64,000 nucleotides of DNA from Vibrio sp. S17_S38 (GTDB lineage Bacteria > Pseudomonadota > Gammaproteobacteria > Enterobacterales > Vibrionaceae), in the NCBI RefSeq assembly GCF_014694375.1, contig NZ_JAAUWW010000017.1, positions 24,722 through 88,721 on the forward strand, given 5' to 3'. Below the pieces are notes generated by a model. The model was given only the letters and a program-made list of their open reading frames with translations, searched no databases and was not told the origin of the DNA. Below are positions 28,577 through 40,541 of the stretch, one piece after another. Made by a program: the position numbers and the translations under genes. Each line of letters begins with the position of its first letter. The stretch's first letter is position 1.

Positions 28577-31312
28577 TTATGCAATCTTACCATGGCATTG
28601 TTTGTATTTTTTGCCTGAACCACATGGACAAGCTTCATTCCGACCAACCTTGCGTTCTTCACGAACGACTGGTTGAGAGGCTTCATCTTGTGCTTCACCA
28701 TCATCTATGCCTTCTGCACTTGCATGCTGGTACTGTTGACGACGAGCAGCGTCTTCGGCTTGAATTCGACGTTGTTCTTCCATACGATCGACTTCTTCAC
28801 GCTCTTGAACGCGAACACGACTTAAGGTTGAGATAACATCGAATTTCAAACTATCTAATAACTCACTAAACAACTCAAACGACTCACGTTTAAATTCTTG
28901 TTTAGGATCTTTTTGAGCATAACCACGTAAATGAATACCTTGACGCAAGTGATCCATAGCAGCAAGATGCTCTTTCCAAAGTGTATCAAGTGTTTGTAGC
29001 ATAACTTGACGCTCAAAGTTACGCAGTACTTCTGCACCAACAACCTCTTCTTTATTTTTATAAATAACCGACGCTTCATCAACAATACGATCACGCAAAA
29101 CTTCTTCATAAAGTTTATCGTCTTCATCTAACCAAGTTTGGATAGGGAATTCGAGATCAAAATCTGCTTGTAAGCGAGCTTCTAACCCTGCTACATCCCA
29201 CATGTCATCCAATGATTGTGGTGGAATATATTGCTCAAATACAGATGTCAGTACATCAATACGGTTTTGACCCAACATCTCGCTAATGTCGCCAGCACTC
29301 ATTAATTCATCGCGTAATTCATACACCACTTTTCGCTGGTCATTCGCAACATCGTCATAATCAAGTAATTGCTTACGAACATCAAAGTTACGGCCTTCTA
29401 CTTTACGCTGTGCTTTTTCAATTGAGCGAGACAGCATACGACTTTCAATCGCTTCGCCTTCTTCCATACCACTTTGGATTAAACCTGCCATGCGGTCAGA
29501 GGTAAAAATACGAAGTAGTGAATCTTCCATTGAGAGATAAAAACGAGAAGAACCAGCATCCCCTTGACGACCAGAACGCCCACGAAGCTGGTTATCTATG
29601 CGTCGAGATTCATGGCGCTCAGTACCAATAATATGAAGGCCACCTGCCTCTAGCACCGCATCATGAACCAACTGCCATTTAGCTTTGATCTCTGAAATCT
29701 GAGATTCTGTTGCTCCAGAACCTTGTTTATCAGTGAGTTTTTCAACTTCTGCTTCCCAACTACCGCCTAGCTTAATATCAGTACCACGACCAGCCATATT
29801 GGTTGCGATAGTTACTGCTCCAGGAGTACCTGCTAATTCAACGATCTCAGCTTCCTTTTCATGGAACTTAGCATTCAGGACGCTGTGTTTAATTTTCGCA
29901 TCTTTCAATGCATTCGATAGCAATTCTGATTTTTCAATCGAAACGGTACCAACTAAGATTGGCTGACCTTTTTCAACTCGTTCTCTTATGTCTTCGATAA
30001 TAGCGGCAAATTTATCCGCTTCAGTGCGATAAACTACATCAGGCATATCATTACGGATCATTGGGCGGTTAGTTGGAATAACAACAGTATCCAAGCCATA
30101 AATAGATTGGAACTCAAATGCTTCTGTGTCGGCAGTACCAGTCATACCAGAAAGCTTATCGTATAAACGGAAGTAATTTTGGAAGGTAATAGAAGCTAAG
30201 GTTTGGTTCTCATTTTGAATTTTAACGCCTTCTTTCGCTTCAACCGCTTGATGTAAGCCTTCAGACCAACGACGACCAGGCATTGTTCGACCTGTATGCT
30301 CATCAACAATGATAACCTCATCGTCTTTCACAATATAATCGACATCTTTTTCAAACAACACATGAGCTCGTAATGCAGCTGTAATATGGTGAAGAAGGCT
30401 GATATTAGCAGGAGAATAAAGGGTATCACCTTCCTCCATCATGCCATTACGAATCAAAAGCTCTTCAACAAACTCTTGACCAGTTTCAGTCATGTGAACC
30501 TGTTTCGCTTTTTCATCAATAGTGTAGTGTTTATCTCCACGATACTCTTCAGTATCTTCTTCATCTTGACGTTCTAAATTAGGGATCAATAAATTGATTC
30601 TAGTATACAAATCAGAACTATCTTCTGCTGGTCCTGAAATAATAAGAGGAGTTCGAGCTTCATCAATTAAGATAGAGTCCACTTCATCGACAACGGCAAA
30701 GAAACGCTCACGTTGTACGCGATCTTCAGGGCGAAATGCCATGTTGTCACGTAAGTAATCAAAACCAAATTCGTTGTTAGTGCCATACAAAATATCGCAT
30801 TTATACGCAACTTGCTTTTGTTGAGGGATCATGTTCGGAACATTGATCCCAACAGTCATGCCTAGATACTCAAATAATGCTCGATTAGTTTCAGCATCAC
30901 GAGCAGCCAAGTAATCATTCACAGTTACAATGTGAACACCTTTACCGGCTAATGCATTGAGGTATGCTGATAATGTAGCGGTTAGCGTTTTACCTTCACC
31001 AGTACGCATCTCTGCAATTTTCCCACCATTAAGAACCATGCCACCAACAAGCTGTACATCAAAATGGCGCATGCCATAAATTCTTTTTGATGCTTCACGT
31101 ACCGTTGCAAACGCTTCTGGTAATAGCTGATCAAGTGTTTCACCATTTTGATAGCGCTCACGAAACTCAACCGTTTTACTTTTCAGTTGATCATCAGTTA
31201 AGGCATTAAAGTCAGGTTCAAAACTATTTATTTTATTTACGATTTTATTTAGTTGTCGTAGAGTTCTGTCATTACGACTACCAATGACACTGGTCAGTAA
31301 CTTAGTTAACAT
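28577..31312 (-). CDS. secA: Preprotein translocase ATPase SecA
   Basis: SecA pushes unfolded precursors through SecYEG. The 911-residue protein has nucleotide-binding domain 1 with MRTGEGKTL (Walker A) and [12 protein letters not shown], the preprotein cross-linking domain, NBD2 with [15 protein letters not shown], and the C-terminal zinc motif [14 protein letters not shown] that binds SecB. All are intact. No secM-like gene lies upstream; dciA is divergent instead. Confidence 0.97.
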   Translation of the reverse strand: MLTKLLTSVIGSRNDRTLRQLNKIVNKINSFEPDFNALTDDQLKSKTVEFRERYQNGETLDQLLPEAFATVREASKRIYGMRHFDVQLVGGMVLNGGKIAEMRTGEGKTLTATLSAYLNALAGKGVHIVTVNDYLAARDAETNRALFEYLGMTVGINVPNMIPQQKQVAYKCDILYGTNNEFGFDYLRDNMAFRPEDRVQRERFFAVVDEVDSILIDEARTPLIISGPAEDSSDLYTRINLLIPNLERQDEEDTEEYRGDKHYTIDEKAKQVHMTETGQEFVEELLIRNGMMEEGDTLYSPANISLLHHITAALRAHVLFEKDVDYIVKDDEVIIVDEHTGRTMPGRRWSEGLHQAVEAKEGVKIQNENQTLASITFQNYFRLYDKLSGMTGTADTEAFEFQSIYGLDTVVIPTNRPMIRNDMPDVVYRTEADKFAAIIEDIRERVEKGQPILVGTVSIEKSELLSNALKDAKIKHSVLNAKFHEKEAEIVELAGTPGAVTIATNMAGRGTDIKLGGSWEAEVEKLTDKQGSGATESQISEIKAKWQLVHDAVLEAGGLHIIGTERHESRRIDNQLRGRSGRQGDAGSSRFYLSMEDSLLRIFTSDRMAGLIQSGMEEGEAIESRMLSRSIEKAQRKVEGRNFDVRKQLLDYDDVANDQRKVVYELRDELMSAGDISEMLGQNRIDVLTSVFEQYIPPQSLDDMWDVAGLEARLQADFDLEFPIQTWLDEDDKLYEEVLRDRIVDEASVIYKNKEEVVGAEVLRNFERQVMLQTLDTLWKEHLAAMDHLRQGIHLRGYAQKDPKQEFKRESFELFSELLDSLKFDVISTLSRVRVQEREEVDRMEEQRRIQAEDAARRQQYQHASAEGIDDGEAQDEASQPVVREERKVGRNEACPCGSGKKYKQCHGKIA

Positions 31313-31650
31313 TATTTATGAATCTCTCTTTCTGATCCTTGGGATCTCTGCTTTCAGTTTCTCATCGCTTAATACTTCAAAACTAAGAATACTGATATAA
31401 ATGTTGCCTATCTATTAGCATATGGTGCTGAAGCACTGTATTTTCAAGGATAAATTTTTAGTGGGTATATAGTATGGGATTCTTGAGCTATCTTCTATCT
31501 AGAAACGACTTTGTTTACAGGGTTTATCGCTTTTTTTGATCACACATCGTTTTTTTTTAATATCTGACTTAAATTAAACGCTAATAAGTTAAAATGAATC
31601 TTAATTGATAATAATTCCACTCATGACCTCCTAAATTTAAAAGAGTATTT
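31313..31650. promoter_or_regulatory. Divergent secA/dciA control region
   Basis: This 338-base AT-rich gap must contain promoters for both genes. On the minus strand I found only short frames (12 codons or fewer) before stops, so there is no sign of a SecM-like arrest peptide. A poly-T tract lies at 31550-31558. No recognised operator or hairpin stands out. Confidence 0.4.
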
Positions 31651-32121
31651 ATGCGCGATCATCGTCCTACGTTAACTAAAGATCTGTTGATAGATTACCG
31701 TATGGGGCAGCTAAGTCAGCACGTTAGTGACATACTGAAGATCAATAAGGCCCTGCAATCTATTTTAACGCCAGCATTTCGTCCACATTGCCGAGCGGCA
31801 AATATAAAAAACAGCCAGCTATTGATAGAAGTTGCCAGCGCATCATTACAAATGAAACTGAACTATGACCGTATTCATATTTTGTCTCAATTACGGGCAA
31901 ATGGTTTCTCTAAATTAAGTGGCATTGAATTCAAAATAAACCCAGAGCTTTACCGCACTGATTCCATAAAAGAAAAACCAGCTACACCTTATCAATCATC
32001 AGGTTTAAGTGAAAACTCAGCTCAATCAATACTTATGATCGCAGGATTAGCACCGCCAAAACTAAAGCTTCGAATTGAAAGTTTAGCTAAATTAGCAAAA
32101 AATAGTACTCATCTTAAATAG
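31651..32121 (+). CDS. dciA: DciA-type replicative helicase loader (DUF721)
   Basis: The 156-residue protein has an N-terminal DUF721 domain (about 1-110) with KINKALQSILTPAFRPHCRAAN and a KH-like fold, then a flexible tail that becomes helical at the end. DciA loads DnaB helicase in bacteria without DnaC; the Vibrio cholerae protein is about this length and is the best studied. Its position between secA and lpxC replaces the secM position of E. coli. AAGAG lies before the ATG. Confidence 0.88.
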   Translation: MRDHRPTLTKDLLIDYRMGQLSQHVSDILKINKALQSILTPAFRPHCRAANIKNSQLLIEVASASLQMKLNYDRIHILSQLRANGFSKLSGIEFKINPELYRTDSIKEKPATPYQSSGLSENSAQSILMIAGLAPPKLKLRIESLAKLAKNSTHLK

Positions 32122-32157
32122 ATAACGTGATTAAAAAAGAAATCAACAGACGAAAAA

Positions 32158-32186
32158 AAACCAGACTAATATAAAGTCTGGTCTTT
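32158..32186. terminator. Bidirectional terminator between dciA and lpxC
   Basis: CCAGACT (32161-32167) pairs with AGTCTGG (32175-32181), with an A-run before and TCTTTT after, serving two convergent genes. Confidence 0.7.
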
Positions 32187-32206
32187 TAAAGTTCTAACTG
32201 GATTTA

Positions 32207-33127
32207 TTAAGCTAGTACAGTATTCGTCATCTCACCAAAAGCCACTGGTGAACCGGCTGACTCTTCGAAGGTTGCCCATTCCCAAGCTTCTTGGTTCGCT
32301 AGCAATGCACGCAATAGTTGATTATTCAGTGCATGTCCTGTTTTATAAGCTCGAAGCTCACCAACAATACTATGCCCAGACATATATAAATCACCAATCG
32401 CATCTAAGACTTTATGAGTCACAAATTCATTACTGAAACGTAGACCATCTTCATTCAAGATACGGTATTCATCCAAAACGATAGCACAATCAAAACTACC
32501 GCCTAAGCATAAATTCTGAGATTGAAGATATTCAATATCACGCATAAAACCAAAAGTACGAGCGCGTGAAATATCTTTAATAAATGCTTGAGAAGAAAAA
32601 TCAAACAACATGTGCTGTTCATCTGCTTCAATAGCTGGATGGTTGAACTCGATTTCAAAGTCCATGCGAAAACCATCATAAGGGACCAACTCAGCCCACT
32701 TATCACCATCTTCAACGCGCACAGGTTTTTTAATCCGGATAAAGCGCTTCGCTGCATTTAATGTTTCAATACCGGCTGATTGCAACAAGTATACAAATGG
32801 GCTAGCACTACCGTCCATAATAGGAATTTCAGGTGCATCGACTTCAATAATAATATTATCAATACCCATGCCTGATAATGCAGCATTTAAATGCTCTACT
32901 GTCGAAATACGGATGCCTTCATCATTAACTAAAGCAGTACATAACATAGTGTCTCGTACTGAATTTGCATCAGATGGAAAATCCACTGGCGGACTCAGAT
33001 CAGTGCGACGGTAAATAATGCCAGTATTTGCAGGTGCAGGGCGTAGAGTTAACGTAACTTTACGCCCAGAGTGGAGACCCACACCAGTCGTTTTGATTTG
33101 CTCTTTTAAAGTACGTTGTCTAATCAT
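32207..33127 (-). CDS. lpxC: UDP-3-O-acyl-N-acetylglucosamine deacetylase
   Basis: LpxC is the committed step of lipid A synthesis and a zinc enzyme. The 306-residue protein keeps Glu78-His79 (VEHL) and the [15 protein letters not shown] motif with the other zinc ligands. Length matches E. coli (305). It is the last gene of the dcw cluster, 103 bases after ftsZ, in the usual place. The C-terminus lacks a clear SsrA-like degradation tail but ends with hydrophobic ANTVLA-like residues, as in LpxC proteins degraded by FtsH. Confidence 0.97.
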   Translation of the reverse strand: MIRQRTLKEQIKTTGVGLHSGRKVTLTLRPAPANTGIIYRRTDLSPPVDFPSDANSVRDTMLCTALVNDEGIRISTVEHLNAALSGMGIDNIIIEVDAPEIPIMDGSASPFVYLLQSAGIETLNAAKRFIRIKKPVRVEDGDKWAELVPYDGFRMDFEIEFNHPAIEADEQHMLFDFSSQAFIKDISRARTFGFMRDIEYLQSQNLCLGGSFDCAIVLDEYRILNEDGLRFSNEFVTHKVLDAIGDLYMSGHSIVGELRAYKTGHALNNQLLRALLANQEAWEWATFEESAGSPVAFGEMTNTVLA

Positions 33128-33230
33128 CTAATTTGCCTTTCTATCACGCCACATAAAATTCCAGCCATCAATACCACTGGTCAGATATGCTATCATATTT
33201 TAGAAACACTTCAAGTTAATTGTGTAAATC

Positions 33231-34451
33231 TCAATCAGCTTGATTGCGTAAAAATGCTGGGATATCAAAATATCCACTGTCATTTTCATCTGGCTTTTTA
33301 GCCGTATTCGAATTATGGTTTGCTGAACTCGACGATGCTGCACTGGATGTTGAAGACGCAGAAGTTTTACGCAACATAGGTTGTGGCTCTTCTTCTGTGG
33401 CAGCCGCTACAGGTTGAGCTACTTGCGCAGGAGTTGCTACTGTAGGTTTTGTCACCCCACCTTTTACTAAGGTAATTTCTGGTGGTTGTGATTTACCAAT
33501 ACCTGTCGCAACAACCGTTACACGAATTTCATCTTTCATGTCAGGGTCAAGAGAAGTGCCAATAACAACTGTGGCATTATCAGAAGCAAAAGCTTTCACT
33601 GTGTTACCCACAATTTCAAACTCTTCTAAGCGCATATCATAGCCAGCAGTTATATTAACTAAAACGCCACGAGCACCCGCTAAATCGATATCTTCAAGTA
33701 ATGGGCTAGATATTGCCATTTCAGAAGCTTCTTCCGCACGATCTTCGCCAGTAGCATGACCGCTACCCATCATCGCATGTCCCATTTCAGACATAACAGT
33801 ACGAACATCGGCAAAGTCGACATTAATCATACCAGGGCGAGTAATTAGCTCAGCGATACCTTGCACAGCATTTTTAAGTACATCGTTCGCTTTAGCAAAA
33901 GCTTCTAACAAAGTGATTCCACGACCAAGTACTTTAAGCAATTTTTCGTTTGGAATCGTGATCAATGAATCGACATGCTTTGATAATTCTTCAATTCCTT
34001 GATCTGCGAAAGCCATACGTTTCTTGCCTTCAAAACTAAACGGCTTAGTGACAACTGCAACGGTTAGCACGCCAAGTTCTTTCGCCACTTCAGCAATAAC
34101 AGGAGCAGCACCGGTACCAGTCCCTCCCCCCATACCAGCGGCAATAAAGACCATATCGGCACCGGACAATGCAGCTTTAATCGCTTCACGATCTTCTAAT
34201 GCAGAATCACGTCCAACTTGTGGATTTGCTCCAGCTCCCAAACCTTTAGTGATATCACCACCGATTTGGATTACATTGCTTACGCTTACTTTTCGTAGTG
34301 CTTGAGCATCAGTATTAACAGTAATGAATTCCACACCTTCGATGGACTCACGTACCATATGCTCAACAGCGTTACCGCCACCACCACCAACTCCAACGAC
34401 CTTAATTACAGCATCGTCAGACATTTCCATCATCGGTTCAAACATTGACAT
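33231..34451 (-). CDS. ftsZ: Cell division GTPase FtsZ
   Basis: FtsZ polymerises into the Z ring. The 406-residue protein has the tubulin signature [10 protein letters not shown], the T7 loop with [11 protein letters not shown], a Ser/Ala/Asn-rich linker of about 55 residues, and the conserved C-terminal peptide [11 protein letters not shown] that binds FtsA and ZipA. GGAG is eight bases before the first ATG; a second ATG follows two codons later. It is downstream of ftsA. Confidence 0.98.
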   Translation of the reverse strand: MSMFEPMMEMSDDAVIKVVGVGGGGGNAVEHMVRESIEGVEFITVNTDAQALRKVSVSNVIQIGGDITKGLGAGANPQVGRDSALEDREAIKAALSGADMVFIAAGMGGGTGTGAAPVIAEVAKELGVLTVAVVTKPFSFEGKKRMAFADQGIEELSKHVDSLITIPNEKLLKVLGRGITLLEAFAKANDVLKNAVQGIAELITRPGMINVDFADVRTVMSEMGHAMMGSGHATGEDRAEEASEMAISSPLLEDIDLAGARGVLVNITAGYDMRLEEFEIVGNTVKAFASDNATVVIGTSLDPDMKDEIRVTVVATGIGKSQPPEITLVKGGVTKPTVATPAQVAQPVAAATEEEPQPMLRKTSASSTSSAASSSSANHNSNTAKKPDENDSGYFDIPAFLRNQAD

Positions 34452-34484
34452 GTGTATTCTCCGTTTCTTCCTGTTCGCCTCAGG

Positions 34485-35759
34485 TTAAAACTCTTTTTGT
34501 ATCCAATTACGCAGCTTTTGAATGAATTCAGCCAGGGAGTTACCAGCGCGTTGCTTAGGTACTGACTGTTGATATTCACTCTCGTTATAAAACTGACTGT
34601 CTTTGGCGTAATGTAGTAATCCAACCGCCGTTGAATGATGCGGCTCTTTAACGTAGTCAGTTAACCCTCTGACCTCTAGGGGTTTACCAATTCGAACTTG
34701 ATTGCGGAATACGCGCTCAGCGCATTCTACTAAACCTTCAATCTGTGCAGCGCCACCAGTTAATACTACACCAGCGGCCAAATGATGTTTAATTCCATCT
34801 TCTCGTAATTTGGCTTGAGTCGAATCAACGATTTGATTCGCCATGCCCATTAATTCAGTATATCGGGGTTCTATCACTTCTGCCAAAGTTTGACGTTGTA
34901 AACTTCGAGAAGGACGGCCACCAACACTTGGAACATTAACGGTATCATCTTTGCTTACTAATTCACTTAATGCGCAACCAAATTTAATTTTTATTTCTTC
35001 AGCATCACTGACTGGCGTACCAAATGCAAATGCAATATCACTTGTAACCGCATTACCTGCATAAGAAAAGACTTTTGTGTGACGTAGCGCACCACCTGTC
35101 CAGATAGAAACTTCCATAGTTCCTGCGCCAATATCAATGACACAAACACCTAGCTCTCTTTCATCTTCAGTAATAACAGCATTACTTGATGCAAGGCCCG
35201 AATAAATCAGTTGCTCGACTTTTAAATTACAGCGTTCAACCGCTTTAATAATATTACGAGCCATATCATTATGGCATGAAATCAAGTGAACACTGGCTTC
35301 CATACGAACACCAGAGAGACCAAGCGGGTTTTTGATGCCTTCTTGATAATCAATAGTAAATTCTTGTGGTATCACATGTAGTATACGTTGCTCTTCACCA
35401 ATTTTAATTGATTTAGCGGTATGTATTACACGATCAATATCATCTTGAACTACTTCTTCATCAGAAATGGCACCCATACCTTTTTCAATACGGCTTGCTA
35501 TATGCTTACCAGATAAAGAAAGATACACGCTAGTAATCTGGCATTCTGCCATTAATTCTGCTTGATCAATAGCTCTTTGAATTGATTTTACTACGGATTC
35601 AAGATCGTTAACACCGCCTTTATCCATACCACTAGAAAGGCATTCACCTGATCCAATAATATTAATTTGCCCATCAGGAAGAACTTCTCCCACTAATGCA
35701 ACAATATTTGCAGTGCCGATATCAAGACCAACGACAATATTACCTTCTGAGGCCTTCAT
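34485..35759 (-). CDS. ftsA: Cell division protein FtsA
   Basis: FtsA is an actin-like protein that anchors FtsZ to the membrane. The 424-residue protein has the ATP motifs VVGLDIGTANIVALV and CVIDIGAGTMEVSI, GVVLTGGAAQIEG, and a C-terminal amphipathic helix (LAEFIQKLRNWIQKEF) for membrane binding. Its ATG overlaps the ftsQ stop by one base (TAATG), a sign of translational coupling. Confidence 0.97.
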   Translation of the reverse strand: MKASEGNIVVGLDIGTANIVALVGEVLPDGQINIIGSGECLSSGMDKGGVNDLESVVKSIQRAIDQAELMAECQITSVYLSLSGKHIASRIEKGMGAISDEEVVQDDIDRVIHTAKSIKIGEEQRILHVIPQEFTIDYQEGIKNPLGLSGVRMEASVHLISCHNDMARNIIKAVERCNLKVEQLIYSGLASSNAVITEDERELGVCVIDIGAGTMEVSIWTGGALRHTKVFSYAGNAVTSDIAFAFGTPVSDAEEIKIKFGCALSELVSKDDTVNVPSVGGRPSRSLQRQTLAEVIEPRYTELMGMANQIVDSTQAKLREDGIKHHLAAGVVLTGGAAQIEGLVECAERVFRNQVRIGKPLEVRGLTDYVKEPHHSTAVGLLHYAKDSQFYNESEYQQSVPKQRAGNSLAEFIQKLRNWIQKEF

Positions 35760-36538
35760 TATTTATTACTCTCTTGTGATGAACCATCATCTGAAATCCA
35801 ACCGACAGCAGCACCAGTATCATACCGAAGATCGATGTAGCTGACTTGTTCCGCCTTATCACCTAAACGGCGATATAGTTGGATGAAACGATTCAGGCGA
35901 TTTTCTCGGGCATCTTTACCCAATTCTAAACGAATACCATTATCTAAAATTATTTGCCATGCACGGCGCTCATTTAAAACAACCGAAGTGATTGTACGCC
36001 CTAATGGCTTCAGTAAGCGATTACTGGTTTCCCATACTGATAATACATTTTCACTGGAGCCAGCCGGCCCATATAAATTAACAATATTGCCATCAATGTC
36101 AGAAGGATTACCATTAAAGACTTTACCGTCAGCATTCAACAGAGCATTACTATTCCATATAGCGTCTGCTTTATATTCAACAATATAAACTTTAATTAAA
36201 TCTGGCCACTGCTTTCGAACAGATACTTGCTTAACCCAAGGTAGCGTTTTAAGTGCTGCTTGCAAACTATTTACATCTTGCGTCATGAAGGTTCCCATGT
36301 TGGGCACTTTCGATAAAGCTTCTTGTACTTCATTTGGGTTTACATGAGTCAATTTGCCTTCAATCATCACTCGTGACAGTGGCAATCGTTGCGAGTCAGT
36401 CATCCAACTCACCGTAAAATAAACAACTGCAATAATAGAAATCACAACTAACAAGAGAAACACACCACCAAAGAAGTAATCTTTAGTGGGATTCGATTTT
36501 AATGACGGATTATTAAAATTCTCAGCAGTAACATTCAT
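35759..36538 (-). CDS. ftsQ: Cell division protein FtsQ
   Basis: FtsQ links early and late divisome proteins and forms a complex with FtsB and FtsL. The 259-residue protein has a short cytoplasmic part, a membrane helix at about 22-45, a POTRA domain (LSRVMIEGKLTHVNPNEVQE) and a beta domain with WKVRRAW-like NERRAWQIILDNG. In E. coli ddlB lies between murC and ftsQ; here 154 bases separate them and no gene fits there. Confidence 0.94.
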   Translation of the reverse strand: MNVTAENFNNPSLKSNPTKDYFFGGVFLLLVVISIIAVVYFTVSWMTDSQRLPLSRVMIEGKLTHVNPNEVQEALSKVPNMGTFMTQDVNSLQAALKTLPWVKQVSVRKQWPDLIKVYIVEYKADAIWNSNALLNADGKVFNGNPSDIDGNIVNLYGPAGSSENVLSVWETSNRLLKPLGRTITSVVLNERRAWQIILDNGIRLELGKDARENRLNRFIQLYRRLGDKAEQVSYIDLRYDTGAAVGWISDDGSSQESNK

Positions 36539-36692
36539 AATTAGCAGTGAAACTCATATTGTTAATGCAAAACCCTATCAAATTAATGATAATTAATATG
36601 AATGAATTAATGAACATCCATCATCATGACGAAATATTAGACAGCGATTATACTGTGCTAAGCGCACACTTCCAATGAAAATGCTTGGTATT

Positions 36693-38159
36693 TTACGCAC
36701 TTTTTGCTTTCATTTGAGCGATATTCAGTTTTAAATCCGCTAATTTCTTTGCAACCTTACCAACATCTCCAGCACCTTGAGTGAGCACAAGGTCATTATC
36801 TTCAATTAAGTTGGCTAAAACCGAAGGTAATTTTCCCATATCAGGAACAAAAATAGGATCAATTTTACCTCGACTACGAATCGTTCGGCACAATGAACGA
36901 CCATCTGCACCTGCTATCTTTTTTTCACCCGCTGAGTAAACATCTAGCATTATTAATACATCAACTTTCTCTAATACATTAGCAAAGTCATCATATAAAT
37001 CACGAGTACGGCTATAGCGATGTGGTTGAAAAATCATGACCAAGCGCTTATCTTTCCAACCTGCTCTAGCTGCTTGAATAGTGACATCGACTTCGCTTGG
37101 ATGATGTCCATAATCGTCCACCAACATTGCATTCCCATTTCCAGTATCAAATTCACCTAAATGGTCAAACCGGCGCCCTGTTCCTTCAGTACTAACTAGT
37201 GCACGGACAATCGCTTCATCACTAATATCATCTTCTGTGGCAACCGCTATCGCTGCTGATGCATTCAAAGCATTATGCTTACCAGGAATATTCAACGTAA
37301 TTTCCAAGTCTTTACGATCTTGACGCACCACGGTAAACATACCTTGCTGACCTTTTTGATGATAGTTGGTTAATCGAACATCTGCATCTTCAGAGAAACC
37401 ATAAGTAATCACTTGACGGCTAATACGAGGAATTAACTCACGCACAACCGGATCATCAATACATACGATCGCTTGCCCATAGAACGGTAAATTATGTAGA
37501 AAATCGATAAAAGTTTGTTTCAATGTTTCAAAATCACCACCATAAGTATCCATATGATCAGCTTCAATATTAGTCACAATACTGACCATAGGCTGCAGGT
37601 GCAAAAATGAAGCATCACTTTCGTCAGCTTCTGCAATCAAAAAACGGCTAGAGCCTAAACGAGCATTGGTCCCAGCACTTTTTACTAGACCACCATTAAC
37701 AAAAGTAGGATCAAGACCCGCTTCAAAGTATATTTGAGTCACTAAGGCTGTCGTTGTGGTTTTCCCATGCGTGCCAGCAACAGCAATACCATGACGAAAA
37801 CGCATTAACTCAGCTAACATCTCAGCTCTACGAACCACTGGGATCCGCATTTTTTTTGCTGCGACTAACTCGGGATTATCTGGCGAAATAGCAGTTGAAA
37901 CCACCACTACACTCGCATGCTCAATATTAGAAGCCTGATGTCCAAGATAAACCTTTGCACCTTTTTCAGTTAGGCGCTCAGTCACTGCATTTTCACCAAG
38001 ATCCGATCCCGAAATTTCATAGCCTTCATTCAGCAATACTTCCGCGATACCACTCATTCCCGCACCACCAATGCCGACAAAATGAATGCATTTCACTCGA
38101 CGCATTTCAGGCACGATAGCGCGTAATTCTGATAAATTTGTACTTTTCTTAGTGAGCAT
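36693..38159 (-). CDS. murC: UDP-N-acetylmuramate--L-alanine ligase
   Basis: MurC adds L-Ala to UDP-MurNAc. The 488-residue ligase has the N-terminal Rossmann motif [17 protein letters not shown], the ATP loop [15 protein letters not shown], and the C-terminal [13 protein letters not shown]. murG precedes it with 9 bases between. The enzyme is of normal length (E. coli 491). Confidence 0.97.
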   Translation of the reverse strand: MLTKKSTNLSELRAIVPEMRRVKCIHFVGIGGAGMSGIAEVLLNEGYEISGSDLGENAVTERLTEKGAKVYLGHQASNIEHASVVVVSTAISPDNPELVAAKKMRIPVVRRAEMLAELMRFRHGIAVAGTHGKTTTTALVTQIYFEAGLDPTFVNGGLVKSAGTNARLGSSRFLIAEADESDASFLHLQPMVSIVTNIEADHMDTYGGDFETLKQTFIDFLHNLPFYGQAIVCIDDPVVRELIPRISRQVITYGFSEDADVRLTNYHQKGQQGMFTVVRQDRKDLEITLNIPGKHNALNASAAIAVATEDDISDEAIVRALVSTEGTGRRFDHLGEFDTGNGNAMLVDDYGHHPSEVDVTIQAARAGWKDKRLVMIFQPHRYSRTRDLYDDFANVLEKVDVLIMLDVYSAGEKKIAGADGRSLCRTIRSRGKIDPIFVPDMGKLPSVLANLIEDNDLVLTQGAGDVGKVAKKLADLKLNIAQMKAKSA

Positions 38160-38168
38160 TATTTGTTC

Positions 38169-39230
38169 TCAATCTTTACTTACCGCAATAATTGCAGCGG
38201 CAACACGGGTATCGGCGTCAAGAATCGCAGCTTGGCGAGCTTTTTGAGCCATGGATAATAACTGATTCCGATCCAGTTTTTTCAATTGTTCAGCTAAGCC
38301 TTGTTCCGTCAGCTCAGGTTGTTCGATCATTAATGCCGCGCCACATTTCACTAAGTGATCAGCATTTAGTGCTTGCTGGCGATCTTTATGCATAAATGGA
38401 ATAAAAATAGCGCCAACACCTGCGGCTGAAACCTCAGAAACCGTTAGTGCGCCAGAACGGCACACCAATACATCAGCCCATGCATAAGCCTGCGCTACAT
38501 CATCAATGAACTCTGTAACTTGATAGTTTTTTACTTGATGAGTTTGATAAAGCGATTCCACTATATCCTTCTGATCTTTACCTGCTTGGTGACAAATTGT
38601 GTAATTTTCACCTAATATCGACATCACTGGAGGCAAAGTCGTATTTAAAATACTCGCGCCTTGACTCCCTCCTATCACTAAAATACGAATGGGATCTTGA
38701 CGATCAGCAAAACGCTCCGCAGGTTCTGGAAGTACCACCACATCTTGACGAACAGGATTCCCAACCACTTCTGCATTTGGGAAAGCGCCCGGGAAAGCCT
38801 GCATCACACGTTTTGCAATTTTAGATAACCATTGATTAGTTAGTCCAGCAACCGCATTTTGTTCATGTAATACAACCGGGATACCTGATAACCATGCCGC
38901 GACGCCACCAGGCCCACTCACGTAGCCACCCATTCCGAGCACCACATCCGGCTGCCAAGCTTTAATATGCTTACGCGCTTGCATAATGGCGTTAACTATT
39001 TGAAAAGGCGCCTTGATGAGCTTAACGAGACCTTGTCCACGTAAACCTTTCACCTTAATAAAATCAATCTCAATACCGTGCTTGGGTACTAAGTCAGCTT
39101 CCATTCTATCTGGCGTGCCGAGCCAACGAATTTCCCAACCTTGGCCCTGTAATTGTTTAGCTACAGCGAGTCCAGGAAAAACATGTCCCCCCGTTCCCCC
39201 AGCCATGACTAATAAACGTTTATTTTTCAT
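38169..39230 (-). CDS. murG: Lipid II synthase MurG
   Basis: MurG transfers GlcNAc from UDP-GlcNAc to lipid I at the inner face of the membrane. The 353-residue GT-B enzyme has [32 protein letters not shown], the HEQNAVAG motif and the donor-site [11 protein letters not shown]. Its start overlaps the end of ftsW by 11 bases. Confidence 0.97.
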   Translation of the reverse strand: MKNKRLLVMAGGTGGHVFPGLAVAKQLQGQGWEIRWLGTPDRMEADLVPKHGIEIDFIKVKGLRGQGLVKLIKAPFQIVNAIMQARKHIKAWQPDVVLGMGGYVSGPGGVAAWLSGIPVVLHEQNAVAGLTNQWLSKIAKRVMQAFPGAFPNAEVVGNPVRQDVVVLPEPAERFADRQDPIRILVIGGSQGASILNTTLPPVMSILGENYTICHQAGKDQKDIVESLYQTHQVKNYQVTEFIDDVAQAYAWADVLVCRSGALTVSEVSAAGVGAIFIPFMHKDRQQALNADHLVKCGAALMIEQPELTEQGLAEQLKKLDRNQLLSMAQKARQAAILDADTRVAAAIIAVSKD

Positions 39231-40467
39231 TTTTACTCAATTCATTCTCATCATCATTTGATTGATGCTTAGAGGTTAATGTTGGTTTATTGGCAAGCTT
39301 CAAAGCAGCAACACGGCATTCATAATCAATACGTAGTAATAAAGCAACGGCAACAGTCATGATAATAAGGCTAGAGCCACCATAACTAATCAGCGGTAAA
39401 GTTAACCCTTTAGTCGGTACAATACCGGCAGCCGCGCCTACATTAATGAGAGTTTGGAATGCAAACCAGATACTAATACTGACGGCTAAAAAGCCACCAA
39501 AAATTTCGCCTGATTCCAATGCTTTTCGACCAATACTTAATGCTTTGTACACCAAAGCAAAAATCATCAATAAGATACAAACAACACCAATAAAACCTAA
39601 TTCTTCAGCAACAACGGCAAACACAAAGTCAGTATGAGCTTCAGGTAAATACTCAAGTTTCTGAATCGAATTACCAAGACCTTGACCAAACCAATCACCT
39701 CGACCAAAAGCCATCAATGATTGAGTTAGCTGATAACCATTACCAAATGGATCTTCAAATGGTCGCCAGAATGATGTCATCCGACGCATACGATAAGGTT
39801 CACTAATAATCAAAATTGTTACGACGCCAACGCCAATTACCAGTAAAGAAAGGAACTGGACTAATTTAGCGCCTGCAATAAAAAGCATCGCAAATAAAGT
39901 AACTAACATTACAACTACGGTACCTAAGTCAGGTTGTAATAAAAGTAATACCGCTAAGCAGGTAAAAACAATAATGGGCTTGATGAAGCCACCAAAAAAG
40001 GAGTCTCTCACTTCGTCATTTTTACGCACCAAATAGCCTGACATAAAAATAAACAAGGATAATTTTGCTATTTCCGCGGGCTGTAAATTGAATAAGCCGA
40101 GAGGGATCCAGCGAGAAGCACCGTTAACTGAGTGTCCCACGACCAATACCACCAGCAATAAAAACATTGCAACCAACAGTAGATGAACACTGTGCTTCAT
40201 CCAACGTTCAAGTGGAATTTGGATCACTACAATAGCGGCGCTCAATGCCAAAAAGAGGAAAATAGCGTGGCGGACCATAAAATGAAATGGACTGCCAGTT
40301 AAGCGCGTACTGATAGGAAATGACGCAGATGTCACCATAACTAGACCAGTTAGCATTAAACCAAATGCTAACCAGACAATTTGTCGATCATAGAGAACGG
40401 GTGGCGAAGGTTGACGCACCCAGCCTTTCACACCGTCTCCTAAATTTTTCACTTTCGTTTTAACCAC
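39220..40467 (-). CDS. ftsW: Peptidoglycan glycosyltransferase FtsW
   Basis: FtsW is the SEDS-family polymerase of septal wall synthesis. The 415-residue protein has ten membrane segments and the loops [27 protein letters not shown] with the active Asp region, and [17 protein letters not shown]. The start is GTG at 40465-40467 with AAAGG before it. Its partner transpeptidase FtsI is encoded in the same cluster. Confidence 0.96.
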   Translation of the reverse strand: MVKTKVKNLGDGVKGWVRQPSPPVLYDRQIVWLAFGLMLTGLVMVTSASFPISTRLTGSPFHFMVRHAIFLFLALSAAIVVIQIPLERWMKHSVHLLLVAMFLLLVVLVVGHSVNGASRWIPLGLFNLQPAEIAKLSLFIFMSGYLVRKNDEVRDSFFGGFIKPIIVFTCLAVLLLLQPDLGTVVVMLVTLFAMLFIAGAKLVQFLSLLVIGVGVVTILIISEPYRMRRMTSFWRPFEDPFGNGYQLTQSLMAFGRGDWFGQGLGNSIQKLEYLPEAHTDFVFAVVAEELGFIGVVCILLMIFALVYKALSIGRKALESGEIFGGFLAVSISIWFAFQTLINVGAAAGIVPTKGLTLPLISYGGSSLIIMTVAVALLLRIDYECRVAALKLANKPTLTSKHQSNDDENELSKNEK

Positions 40468-40541
40468 TTTTGACCTTTAGATAATGGTTGTGCGTTAAAC
40501 GCATGAATGTCGATAAATATGTAATCGATATAATTGTCAGA

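Noticed and set aside
31313..31650. A SecM or VemP-like leader peptide before secA
   Set aside because: All minus-strand frames from ATG in the gap stop within about a dozen codons.
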